From JAPLJQ01 sp037143735 (GTDB taxonomy: Bacteria; Desulfobacterota; Syntrophia; Syntrophales; UBA2185), in contig JBAWYD010000023.1 of NCBI GenBank assembly GCA_037143735.1, positions 1 through 24,851 on the forward strand: a DNA stretch of 24,851 nt, written 5' to 3'. A program made the position numbers and the translations under genes. The notes under the pieces were generated by a model that was not told the origin of the DNA, did not search any database, and saw only the letters and a list, made by a program, of their open reading frames with translations. Below are positions 15,160 through 22,813 of the stretch, in pieces. How positions within the stretch are numbered: the first letter of the stretch is position 1; each line of letters starts with the position of its first letter.

Positions 15160-15302
15160 GACGCCTTCGTAAAAAGTCGTCATTCCCGCGTACAGACTGG
15201 TAGGCGGGAATCCAGGTAGCGTGTATATATATGAAAATACTGGATTCCCGTTTTCACGGGAATGACAGGCAGAGCCGAAATTTGACTTTTTACGGGTTCG
15301 TC
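15160..15302. mobile_element. MITE/REP-like element with two hairpins
   Basis: A 143-bp non-coding element with near-terminal inverted repeats. CGTAAAAAGTC at 15168-15178 faces GACTTTTTACG at 15284-15294, with GACG and CGTC at the outer ends. Inside are two head-to-head palindromes of the CATTCCCG...CGGGAAT family, TCATTCCCGC...GCGGGAATCCAG and CTGGATTCCCG...CGGGAATGACA. The same palindrome family occurs at 8991-9115. AATAT occurs on both sides (15153-15157, 15303-15307), a possible but weak target duplication. No transposase is encoded. Confidence 0.7.
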
Positions 15303-15324
15303 AATATGGCGATTCAGGATTTGT

Positions 15325-15768
15325 TTAGAATTTTGAGTTTGAAATGTTGTGGTTATTCATGACTGCTTCGTCGATGGCTTCATTGGCCAGCCGGTCCGCC
15401 ACGTGATTCCGACCTCTCTCCACGTGTTCGACCGTGTAGCCTTCAAGAGACGACAGCAAGCGCCTCACATCAAGCATCATAACTTTCAGGTGACTGCTCT
15501 TCACCCGGTAGGCGCCGCTTATCTGTTTAACCAGGAGCTCAGAATCCAAAAAGATATGGAGCCGGCGGCACCGCCTCTTTAACGCCTCTTCCAGACCCAG
15601 GATCAATGCCGCGTATTCAGCAACGTTGTTCGTACAAAGACCCAGAAACTTCGTGACCGTTGCGACCGTTTGCCCTTCCTCATCAACCAGAACCGCTCCG
15701 GCGCCGCCGTAACCGGGGTTTCCCCGGCATGCCCCGTCGGTATAGAGATTCAGCAACGCATCAGCCAT
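15325..15768 (-). CDS. RNase HI-like (RVT_3) nuclease-fold protein
   Basis: 147-residue protein of the reverse-transcriptase-like/RNase HI fold, expected to cleave the RNA strand of RNA-DNA hybrids. The four acidic active-site positions are present: Asp11 (YTDGA), Glu51 (NNVAEYAAL), Asp75 (FLDSELLV) and Asp125 (NHVADRLAN). It lacks the basic handle of E. coli RnhA and matches the shorter RVT_3 group, so a substrate other than genomic R-loops is possible. ATG 15768 is preceded by AGGA at eight bases; a GTG at 15786 is an alternative. The start overlaps the end of the zinc-ribbon gene by 8 bp, indicating translational coupling, and rnpB lies downstream beyond the MITE-like element. Confidence 0.88.
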   Translation of the reverse strand: MADALLNLYTDGACRGNPGYGGAGAVLVDEEGQTVATVTKFLGLCTNNVAEYAALILGLEEALKRRCRRLHIFLDSELLVKQISGAYRVKSSHLKVMMLDVRRLLSSLEGYTVEHVERGRNHVADRLANEAIDEAVMNNHNISNSKF

Positions 15769-16483
15769 CTTTTTTATCCTGATCACGCCAATATATGATC
15801 CGGTTGCAGTTCGGGCAGGACACCAACTCTATTGACCTCTGCAATTCGATATATAACTGGGGGGGGAGATTCATGTGACATCCGCCGCACACCTCTTTCC
15901 ACACAGATGTAACCGCCAGACCGTTTCTTACCCCTTTGATGATTTCATATTTTTTCAGAAGAGGTTCACGGATCTGTTTCCCAAGCTCTGCACTTTTCTG
16001 CTGACAGGTTAAAAAATCAGCATCAAGAATACTCAATTCCTCTTCCATTTTCTTTTTATTCTTTTCATATTGCACTATAAATTGTTCGTGCCCGTTCTCT
16101 TTTGATTTCAACTGATCTCTTGCCTTGTCAAGCTCCTCAAGGGCGGCAATGATTTCATCCTCGATTTCACTGTTCTTGTTCTCGATGGTTTCTTTTTCTT
16201 TCAGGATTGACTGGTATTCTTTGTTCGTTTTTACCTCATTCAGCCGATCCCCTGTTTTTTTCCAGCCTTCAAGTCCCCTTTTCAGCTTCTCTTCTTTCTC
16301 TTTGTGATGTTTCTGTATTTCATCTACTTTTTTTCTCTCCGCTTCCAGACCTGCGACGGAGTTACTGAATTCCTCATCCAATCTGACGATTTTCTCAGGA
16401 AGTTCCTTTTTTTTCAGATTTATCCTGGCCAATGCCAGATCCAGCCTTTGCAACTCAATTAAAAATGATAACTGTTCTTTCAA
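15761..16483 (-). CDS. Coiled-coil protein with C-terminal C4 zinc ribbon (CT398-like)
   Basis: 240 residues. A long charged coiled coil (about 1-175, heptad-like, rich in Lys and Glu) leads to a C4 zinc ribbon with CxxC at Cys199/Cys202 and Cys223/Cys226, separated by MNLPPQLYIELQ. The architecture matches the CT398/HP0958-type family, whose members have been linked to sigma-54 (RpoN) stability and flagellar gene control in Helicobacter; the role here is not established. The start is TTG 16483, chosen because AAGGTG stands seven bases upstream and no ATG gives the frame. A run of eight G on the plus strand (15859-15866) lies in the codons between the cysteine pairs. The gene overlaps the RNase HI-like gene, forming an operon with it. 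Confidence 0.85.
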   Translation of the reverse strand: MKEQLSFLIELQRLDLALARINLKKKELPEKIVRLDEEFSNSVAGLEAERKKVDEIQKHHKEKEEKLKRGLEGWKKTGDRLNEVKTNKEYQSILKEKETIENKNSEIEDEIIAALEELDKARDQLKSKENGHEQFIVQYEKNKKKMEEELSILDADFLTCQQKSAELGKQIREPLLKKYEIIKGVRNGLAVTSVWKEVCGGCHMNLPPQLYIELQRSIELVSCPNCNRIIYWRDQDKKDG

Positions 16484-16500
16484 ATATCTACACCTTTCAT

Positions 16501-16635
16501 TTAAAAGAATTCACCTGAGCAGATCACAAAAAAAATGCACCAACCGGAGGTGCATTTTTTCTGAGGGAAGCTCGTTCTTCCGTAATTACATGTAAACAGG
16601 CTTGATGTTTTATCGCCATAACGCATGAGAAACAT
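16501..16635 (-). CDS. Possible 44-codon leader ORF across a terminator
   Basis: ATG preceded by GAGGAG at eight bases opens a 44-codon frame that ends 17 bases before the TTG start of the zinc-ribbon gene. It reads straight through the terminator hairpin at 16530-16560, which encodes part of a cysteine-containing C-terminus. No homology is recognised. It may be chance, or a leader peptide whose translation lets transcription pass the hairpin. Low confidence. Confidence 0.2.
   Translation of the reverse strand: MFLMRYGDKTSSLFTCNYGRTSFPQKKCTSGWCIFFVICSGEFF
16530..16560 (-). terminator. Intrinsic terminator after the rpoD-tRNA unit
   Basis: Twelve-base perfect stem (AAAAAATGCACC at 16530-16541 with GGTGCATTTTTT at 16549-16560) and a seven-base loop. 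On the minus strand it is followed by eight T. It is placed after the tRNA and before the zinc-ribbon gene. Confidence 0.9.
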
Positions 16636-16683
16636 TCAAGTCACTCCTCTTTCTATCACAATATACCGCCTCCTGATGATATG

Positions 16684-16759
16684 TGGTGGGCCCACCTGGG
16701 GTCGAACCAGGGACCTACCGGTTATGAGCCGGTGGCTCTACCAATTGAGCTATGGGCCC
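16684..16759 (-). tRNA. tRNA with CAT anticodon (Met, or Ile2 after lysidine modification)
   Basis: Full 76-base cloverleaf including an encoded CCA. Acceptor GGGCCCA pairs with TGGGCCC, the D-arm starts TAGCTC, the anticodon stem ACCGG/CCGGT carries the loop CTCATAA with anticodon CAT (16724-16726), and the T-arm is CCTGG-TTCGACC-CCAGG. The acceptor is fully paired at position 1-72, so it is not initiator tRNA. Elongator Met and tilS-dependent Ile2 cannot be told apart by eye. It follows rpoD by about 80 bp on the same strand. Confidence 0.95.
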
Positions 16760-16837
16760 CCTCACGAACTGACCCTTTCTGAAGGGCACATACATTAGCT
16801 TTTATTTGTTATCCTCATTCACAATTCTTGTCAATAT

Positions 16838-18586
16838 TTATTTCATCAGAGGCTTGAAGACCCTTCGCCTCGACGGATTTCTCAGTTTCCTCACCGTGTT
16901 CGCCTCTACCTGTCTGGTTCGTTCCCTGTTGATATCCAGATCCTTCGAACTTTCCGTTGAATAATCCATCCTTTCACTGATACCAAAACGCATCCGGAGG
17001 ACCTTCTCTTCTCTCGGCGTCAGGGTGGATAATATCTTCCTGGTCTGCTCCGCAAGATTCATACTGATCGTCGCTTCCGAAGGGGACATGATTTTCTTAT
17101 CCACAATGAAATCACCGAGGTGACTATCTTCCTCCTCTCCGATCGGCGTCTCCAGGGAAATGGGCTCTTTGGCAATCTTCAGGACTTTCCTTACCTTTTC
17201 CAGGGGATATTCCATCTTGTTGGCAATTTCTTCCGGATTGGGCTCCCTGCCCAGTTCCTGTACCAGATAGCGGGATGTCCGAATCAGCTTATTGATGGTT
17301 TCAATCATGTGCACGGGAATCCTTATGGTCCTCGCCTGATCCGCTATTGCCCTGGTTATGGCCTGCCGGATCCACCAGGTGGCATACGTAGAGAACTTAT
17401 ACCCCCGCTGGTATTCGAATTTATCAACAGCCTTCATTAATCCGATGTTTCCTTCCTGGATCAGATCCAGAAACTGCAACCCTCTGCTCGTATATTTCTT
17501 GGCGATACTGACGACCAGCCTCAAATTGGCTTCCACCAGTTTTCTTTTTGCCTTTTCGGCCTTTCTTTCCCCTTTCCAGATCGTAATAACCACTTTCTTA
17601 AGAGCAGTATTGGGAAGTCCTGTTTCCTGCGCCATATTTGCAATATTCTTTTTTGCTTCCCTGACAACGGGTTCACATGCTTTGAGCTTGGCAACGGAAA
17701 CCCCCAACTCCTTGGCAATCACGTTTTCTTTTTTTGGCCACTTTTTCATACGTGCCCAGGCATCTTCCATTTCCTTCATGGCCAGGCCTGTCTCCTCTTT
17801 GCAGCGACGGATTTCCCTTTCCGCTTTTTCTCCTTCTACGACATAGTCCTTCAGCCTTGAAACCATTTTCTCGATCTGTCTCTTGCTGAACTTGACTTTT
17901 CTGCAAAGCTGAATGATGCTTTTTGCATTCTTCGCCAATTCCATTCTTATGGCATTTTTCTGAGGCTGATCAATATTTTTTGCCTTGAGCTTCAGCTTGA
18001 GGACATCATTTTTCTTTTCCAGGACGGTGATCTTGTCAATCAGCTTTAACACCCTCTCACGATGCATGTCTTCTTCAACGAAACCTTCCTCATCCTCAAG
18101 ATTTGCCACGATACTCTTGATGCGGAACTCGCCACTTCTGAGTTTGATACCGATATCCACAACATTCTTGACAGAAACCGCGAGCCCAAAGATGGAGTCC
18201 ATGACTTCCTTTTCCCCTTCTTCGATTATTTTCGCGATTTCAACTTCGCCTTCCCGGCTCAGCAACGAAACAAGTCCCATCTCGCGCAGATACATCTTGA
18301 CAGGGTCACCCGTTTTCCCCACTGTAGCCATGAGGTCGAGAATGCCTTCTTCCTTTGTATCGATCCTTTCATCCGTTACTTTCTTAACAACAAGTTTTTC
18401 ACCCTTGTCCGTATCTATTATATCGATATTCTTTTCACCAAAGAGCATGATGATATCATCGATCTGATCAGAAGATACGATGTCGGACGGCAGCAGATCA
18501 TTCACATCATCGTACGTCAGAAAACCCTTTGATTCACCAAGCGATATCAACTTTTTAAATTCATCGGATTCTATTTCTTTTCCCAT
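16838..18586 (-). CDS. rpoD: RNA polymerase primary sigma factor (sigma-70)
   Basis: Housekeeping sigma factor, 582 residues. Region 1.1 is at the N-terminus and region 1.2 has DPVKMYLREMG (about 94-104). A charged non-conserved region follows, then region 2 with NLRLVVSIAKKY and KFSTYATWWIRQAI, which melts and reads the -10. Region 3 contains EPISLETPIGEEEDSHLGDF. In region 4, LTPREEKVLRMRFGI and the recognition helix NRERTRQVEA keep the known -35 contacts Arg-Glu-Arg-x-Arg-Gln. Odd point: the helix before it, normally close to TLEEVGxxFxV, reads STESSKDLDI, one residue shorter and lacking the usual Leu-Glu-Glu-Val-Gly. The ATG at 18586 has GGGGAG eight bases upstream. It follows dnaG and precedes a tRNA, the usual macromolecular-synthesis order. 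Confidence 0.96.
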   Translation of the reverse strand: MGKEIESDEFKKLISLGESKGFLTYDDVNDLLPSDIVSSDQIDDIIMLFGEKNIDIIDTDKGEKLVVKKVTDERIDTKEEGILDLMATVGKTGDPVKMYLREMGLVSLLSREGEVEIAKIIEEGEKEVMDSIFGLAVSVKNVVDIGIKLRSGEFRIKSIVANLEDEEGFVEEDMHRERVLKLIDKITVLEKKNDVLKLKLKAKNIDQPQKNAIRMELAKNAKSIIQLCRKVKFSKRQIEKMVSRLKDYVVEGEKAEREIRRCKEETGLAMKEMEDAWARMKKWPKKENVIAKELGVSVAKLKACEPVVREAKKNIANMAQETGLPNTALKKVVITIWKGERKAEKAKRKLVEANLRLVVSIAKKYTSRGLQFLDLIQEGNIGLMKAVDKFEYQRGYKFSTYATWWIRQAITRAIADQARTIRIPVHMIETINKLIRTSRYLVQELGREPNPEEIANKMEYPLEKVRKVLKIAKEPISLETPIGEEEDSHLGDFIVDKKIMSPSEATISMNLAEQTRKILSTLTPREEKVLRMRFGISERMDYSTESSKDLDINRERTRQVEANTVRKLRNPSRRRVFKPLMK

Positions 18587-18638
18587 ATCGGCTTCTCCCC
18601 GGTGTTGTTATCTAATAAAGCGTGTTTTCTTAATCCGT

Positions 18639-20423
18639 TTAAGATGATAACGCCTCTTTTTCCCTCCGCAATCTCTGTATTTCTGACATAAGGCTATTAC
18701 ACAATTCGTGATCACCCATTTCCTGGGCCTTAGCAAGCTTCACTCTCAAAACCTTATGTTTCTCCCCGTATCCTTTCCGCTTTATTTGCCTGATTGTATC
18801 AGTGAGGATACGTTCAGCCATCTTTTCATCAAATGGAACCTCATCAACCATCTTTTTCAGCAGTTTTTCTCTGATCATCCCGTTTCCCAGACGGTCGATG
18901 AGCATCGAGGAATCAAAACCGCCTGACCCCGCACTGTCGAAGGATTCCCTCAAAACCTCTGCAAATTTCCCTAAATCGGCATTCGCCAGATAATGGAGAA
19001 TATCGGCATGAACAATCCCCGGAATCATGCCGGGATATTCAAGCATGATATGAATAAGACTCAACTCCACCTGATCAATGTCTATATCCGGTTCTCTTGA
19101 CGCAGATGCCGCCTTTCCCGTAGACCCCTTCAATGTACGATTGACTTCTTTTGCTAAAAGTTCCTGATTTAAGCCTACCTTCTCCGACACCCTTTTGATA
19201 AACAGGTCTCTCTCACTTTCATTGCCAATATGAATGATAAAAGAGACCGCTTCTCTCAGAGCATCTCGCTTTTCCTCATGGGTACCGACCTTTCCAATCA
19301 CCATTTCTATATAATAGTCAACCATGGATTGGGCGTCGGTGACAACCTTCTCAAAGGACTCCTTCCCGAATGTCCTGACATATTGGTCAGGATCATAGCC
19401 ATCGGGGAGCACGACGACCTTCGCCTGGACGTTCCCGGCCAGGAACAACCCGAGACTCCTCGCAAGGGCCCTCTTCCCCGCTTCATCGGGATCAAATACG
19501 GCAATGACCTGCCCCGTATATCGTCTGATCAGATCAACATGCTCTTTTGTCAGAGCTGTTCCGAGGGTAGCCACGACATTGGTCACCCCGGCATTCCAGA
19601 GTGACAGGAGGTCAAAATATCCTTCAACCAGGATCGCATAGCCTTTTTGACGGATGTCTTCTTTGGTCCGGTTCAGCCCATAGAGGCATTTCCCCTTGAC
19701 ATATACCGGGGATTCGGGAGAATTCAGATATTTCGGTTCTCCATCCCCCATGACCCGTCCGCCGAAGGCGATGACATGTCCACCGATATCTTCGATGGCA
19801 AACATTAATCTTCCCCGGAAGCGGTCGTAAAAGGCATCTTTTTCGTTCGTTTTTGGAACGATCAGACCCGCCTGTTCGGCAAGTCTTAAAGGAACCTTCC
19901 CCTTTTCAAAAAAATCCCTGAGATGTCTCCATCCATCCGGGGCATATCCGAGACGAAATTCCCTGACGACGGATTCCGGAATTCCTCTCCTTTCGACATA
20001 TTCCCTTGCATCCCTGCCCTCCGGGGAAAACAGATTTTTGGAAAAATACTGCGCCGCCATCTGATTAACACGGTTGACCTGTTCTTTGAGGCTGGATCGC
20101 TCCTTCTCTTCACGGGTCATGACCCCCTCCGGGATGACAATCCCCGTTTTACGTGCAAGATATCGGACTGCTTCAGGAAAAGACTGATGGTTAACCTTCA
20201 TCAAAAAAGAAATGGCATTCCCTCCCTCACCGCATCCAAAGCAGTAGAATATCTGTTTGTCACGGTTTACTGTAAAAGAGGGGGTTTTTTCCTTGTGAAA
20301 AGGGCAAAGCCCTACAAAATTTCTCCCTGTTTTTTTTAGGGTTATATATTCTGAAATCAGATCAACAATATCAGCCCTGTCTTTTATTTCTTCAACTTTG
20401 CTTCCGGGAATGCGACCCTTCAA
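18639..20423 (-). CDS. dnaG: DNA primase
   Basis: Synthesises RNA primers for lagging-strand replication, 594 residues, normal length. The N-terminal zinc finger has ligands Cys40, His43, Cys61 and Cys64 (CPFH ... CFGC). The catalytic core with TOPRIM shows VEGYFDLLSL and VFDPDEAGKRA, preceded by the RLMFAIEDIGGHVIAFGGR region. The C-terminal part (about 440-594) is the variable DnaB-interaction domain. The start is TTG at 20423, with GGGGAG seven bases upstream; no ATG is available nearby in frame. It lies between yqeY and rpoD on the same strand; the 52-bp gap to rpoD suggests one transcript. Confidence 0.97.
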   Translation of the reverse strand: MKGRIPGSKVEEIKDRADIVDLISEYITLKKTGRNFVGLCPFHKEKTPSFTVNRDKQIFYCFGCGEGGNAISFLMKVNHQSFPEAVRYLARKTGIVIPEGVMTREEKERSSLKEQVNRVNQMAAQYFSKNLFSPEGRDAREYVERRGIPESVVREFRLGYAPDGWRHLRDFFEKGKVPLRLAEQAGLIVPKTNEKDAFYDRFRGRLMFAIEDIGGHVIAFGGRVMGDGEPKYLNSPESPVYVKGKCLYGLNRTKEDIRQKGYAILVEGYFDLLSLWNAGVTNVVATLGTALTKEHVDLIRRYTGQVIAVFDPDEAGKRALARSLGLFLAGNVQAKVVVLPDGYDPDQYVRTFGKESFEKVVTDAQSMVDYYIEMVIGKVGTHEEKRDALREAVSFIIHIGNESERDLFIKRVSEKVGLNQELLAKEVNRTLKGSTGKAASASREPDIDIDQVELSLIHIMLEYPGMIPGIVHADILHYLANADLGKFAEVLRESFDSAGSGGFDSSMLIDRLGNGMIREKLLKKMVDEVPFDEKMAERILTDTIRQIKRKGYGEKHKVLRVKLAKAQEMGDHELCNSLMSEIQRLRREKEALSS

Positions 20424-20482
20424 TATTTTTCTCCCCGTGTTAACAGGACTGAAGCATGATATTCGACGAAATTAACAGATTC

Positions 20483-20929
20483 TCAGGCGGACAATCTTGC
20501 CTTGACTTTATCTCCCACAAGTTTTCCGTCTGCTCTTCCCGTCAATTTGGGCATCAGAACCTTCATGACCTTACCCATATCCTTTATGCTGACGGCGCCG
20601 ACTTCCCGAACAGCGTTTTCTATTTCTTTTGCAATGTCCTCTTCCGACATCTGTTCAGGCATGAACGACTGGATGATTCCGAGTTCTCCCTCTTCCTTTT
20701 CCACCAGGTCCATTCTTCGGCCCTGCCTGAATTGTTCGATGGAATCTCTTCTCTGTTTGACCATAGCCGATAACAGTTGCAGGCATTCCTCGTCATTCAA
20801 AGGCCTTTTCAAATCTATTTCCCTGTTATGCAGGCCTGTCTTGATCAGACGGACTACCGACAGGCGCAATTTATCTTTCCCTTTGGCTGCCAGAACCATT
20901 TCCGTATCGATTTTTTCGTAGAGTCCCAT
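20483..20929 (-). CDS. GatB/YqeY domain protein
   Basis: 148-residue YqeY-family protein, related to the tail domain of the GatB/GatE amidotransferase subunits that act on misacylated tRNA. It typically sits next to dnaG/rpoD (often with rpsU), as here. The sequence follows the family from the start: MGLYEKIDTEMVLAAKGKD with LRLSVVRLIKTGLHNREID, then the central DSIEQFRQGRR and the C-terminal KDMGKVMKVLMPKLTGRADG and VKARL. ATG 20929 was chosen because family members begin there; the frame extends to a TTG at 20953, which would overlap the HIT gene by four bases and has no better ribosome binding site. Exact biochemical role is unproven for stand-alone YqeY proteins. Confidence 0.9.
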   Translation of the reverse strand: MGLYEKIDTEMVLAAKGKDKLRLSVVRLIKTGLHNREIDLKRPLNDEECLQLLSAMVKQRRDSIEQFRQGRRMDLVEKEEGELGIIQSFMPEQMSEEDIAKEIENAVREVGAVSIKDMGKVMKVLMPKLTGRADGKLVGDKVKARLSA

Positions 20930-20949
20930 AATGCCGTCATCCTCTTTTT

Positions 20950-21294
20950 TCAAGCCAATTCATCCTTCAATTTCTTTCCACCCAGAACATGAATGTGAAG
21001 GTGAAAAATCACCTGTCCCCCTTCCTCATTGCAGTTTATCACAACGCGAAAACCTTTCTTCGCAATACCTTTGATCCTCGCGATCTCCTGCGCGGCTTTT
21101 GTCAGCAGATTCATGATATGAGCCGTATCGGTATCGACATCTAAAAGGGTTGAAATGTGCTGTTTTGGAATGACGATCACATGAACGGGAGCCATGGGAT
21201 GGATATCATCAAAGGCCAGGACGTTATCGTCTTCGTAAACCTTGCGGCTCGGAATCCTGCCCTCTGCGATTTTACAAAATAAACAATCTTCCAT
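20950..21294 (-). CDS. HIT family (HinT-like) nucleotide-binding protein
   Basis: 114-residue histidine-triad hydrolase, HinT branch, expected to split AMP-lysine or AMP-amine phosphoramidates and to have a regulatory rather than pathway role. The triad is HLHIHVLGG with His98, His100 and His102. Other family marks are CLFCKI at 4-9 with Cys4 and Cys7, a pair typical of zinc-binding members, VYEDDNVLAFDDIHPMAPVH (19-38), and the VINCNEEGGQ loop before the triad. GGGGAGG lies eight bases before the ATG. It sits between hisA (upstream) and yqeY; HIT genes next to histidine-pathway genes are common in related genomes. Confidence 0.95.
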   Translation of the reverse strand: MEDCLFCKIAEGRIPSRKVYEDDNVLAFDDIHPMAPVHVIVIPKQHISTLLDVDTDTAHIMNLLTKAAQEIARIKGIAKKGFRVVINCNEEGGQVIFHLHIHVLGGKKLKDELA

Positions 21295-21358
21295 GATATC
21301 GCCCTCCCCTAAATAAATGTCTGAACATTCAAAACATTCATCTTGAATGTCATCGTTT

Positions 21359-22093
21359 TTATGGTTGAACCTTTTTAGCCCTGCTTATGGCATCCGGCAA
21401 CGATATGGCGCCCGTGTAAAGCGCTTTGCCGATAATCACACCGGTTACTCCAGACGTTTCGATATGAAGAAGTTTTTCGATGTCTGATATACCTGAAACG
21501 CCTCCCGATGCAATCACGGGGACATCGACAGCTTCCGCAAGAGACTTTGTGGCTTCAACATTAACCCCCGTTTCCATTCCATCCCTCATGATATCCGTAT
21601 ATACGATGGCGGCAAGGCCATGTCCCTCATAACTCTTTGCCGTCTCCGCTGCCGATACCGAAGTCTGTTCCGTCCACCCCTGAACTGCTATCTTGCCATC
21701 ATTTGCATCAATGCCGAGAATGATTCTCCCTCTGAACATCCTGCAAGCATCTACAACAAAGTTCCTGTCCTTCAGGGCCACCGTGCCGAGAATAACCCAC
21801 TGAACACCCATCTCAAGATAGGCCTCGATGGTTTTCATTTCCCTGATGCCCCCGCCCACCTGGACTGGTGCGTCGGCGGCATTCACAATGCTCCGGATGA
21901 CCTCCCTGTTTCGGGGAACACCGGCAAGCGATCCATCAAGATCTACAACGTGAATGCGCTCCGCCCCCTGTTCTCGCCAGCTTCTGGCAACCTCAGCGGG
22001 CTTTTCCGAATACACCGTTACCCGTTTGAAATTTCCCTGAAGGAGACGAACGCACAAGCCATCTTTTAAATCGATAGCAGGTATGATGACCAT
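21359..22093 (-). CDS. hisA: Phosphoribosylformimino-AICAR ribotide isomerase (HisA)
   Basis: Fourth step of histidine biosynthesis, the Amadori isomerisation of ProFAR to PRFAR, 244 residues in a beta-alpha barrel. Catalytic Asp8 (PAIDLKDG) and Asp129 (GIDANDG) are visible. So are the two phosphate-binding halves, VDLDGSLAG and VQVGGGIR in the first and YTDIMRDGMETG and ASGGVSGISD in the second. AAGGG precedes the ATG by five bases. The lipoprotein gene ends 8 bp upstream, so hisA is translated from the same message as hisI, hisG and hisB. hisH and hisF, usual neighbours, are not in the window. Confidence 0.97.
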   Translation of the reverse strand: MVIIPAIDLKDGLCVRLLQGNFKRVTVYSEKPAEVARSWREQGAERIHVVDLDGSLAGVPRNREVIRSIVNAADAPVQVGGGIREMKTIEAYLEMGVQWVILGTVALKDRNFVVDACRMFRGRIILGIDANDGKIAVQGWTEQTSVSAAETAKSYEGHGLAAIVYTDIMRDGMETGVNVEATKSLAEAVDVPVIASGGVSGISDIEKLLHIETSGVTGVIIGKALYTGAISLPDAISRAKKVQP

Positions 22094-22101
22094 GATAACC
22101 C

Positions 22102-22779
22102 TTATTTAAAACCGGGGAAGTTTTCCAGGAGTGCATCGATTCCCTCGGTCGCCAGTTCTTTTGCCGTTACCCACTGTCCCCGGCCTTTGAAGAAAGACGT
22201 GACTTGAAGGATATTTTCCATCAGTGATTTTTGAGTTTTATCAAAAATCCCCTTCCAAACGATAACCCCATCGCTTACTCTTACGAGGTGAATTTCAAAA
22301 GCGACTGATGCGGGTTTCTCGGCAGAGTAGGGGTATCCCTTTCTCTCCCTGTAGCGGTGGACATAACCGACGATAATGCCTTCCGCTTCCAGTTCATTGC
22401 CAACCTTCTTTAAAATCTCCGGCAGCGACGCCTTCAGGGACTCCGCAGAAACCCGATCAAAGACAGCGCCGCATCGGTCCGGGGGAATGACTTGAATGCT
22501 TTTTTGAGACTTAAGCCGCTCAAAAAAGATATCCTCTATAATCTTTTCCACATCCTGCGGCATTTTCTCGGTTCTGAGGATTGATCCGCACAGAGGACAA
22601 CGAACAGCCTTCGTGGAATCGTCTTCAGGACTTATCCGCTGAAAGGGAACAACGGCAATGCGATTAAACGAAACCTTCCCGTCCTTCTGCAGGTCCGTTG
22701 TAACGCCTTCTTTGTAATGGCAGCTGGAAAAAACCGGCAGAAGAAGACACAGAAAAAAAATCAGGGATTTCTTTCGGAT
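22102..22779 (-). CDS. Predicted outer-membrane/periplasmic lipoprotein of unknown function
   Basis: 225 residues if begun at codon ATC 22777-22779. This gives a textbook lipoprotein signal: basic RKKS, a hydrophobic stretch, then the lipobox VFSSC with the lipidated Cys at residue 20. GGAGG (22787-22791) lies seven bases before this ATC, whereas the nearest conventional in-frame starts (GTG 22842, ATG 22857) lie inside hisB, lack a site and add about 21-26 residues before the signal. The mature part begins with VSFNRIAVVPFQRISPEDD, resembling the entry of CsgG/LpoB/GNA1162-type lipoproteins, and contains one CPLCG knuckle. A 'GVIVWKGIFDKTQKSL' segment is likewise typical of such proteins. 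Function unknown. It is embedded between hisB and hisA. Confidence 0.78.
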   Translation of the reverse strand: MRKKSLIFFLCLLLPVFSSCHYKEGVTTDLQKDGKVSFNRIAVVPFQRISPEDDSTKAVRCPLCGSILRTEKMPQDVEKIIEDIFFERLKSQKSIQVIPPDRCGAVFDRVSAESLKASLPEILKKVGNELEAEGIIVGYVHRYRERKGYPYSAEKPASVAFEIHLVRVSDGVIVWKGIFDKTQKSLMENILQVTSFFKGRGQWVTAKELATEGIDALLENFPGFK

Positions 22780-22813
22780 ATTGCCACCTCCATAATGTGT
22801 TATTAACCGGTGA

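Noticed and set aside
21334..21350. Hairpin ACATTCA/TGAATGT between hisA and the HIT gene as a terminator
   Set aside because: Only seven A/T-rich pairs and a four-T tail; too weak to call.
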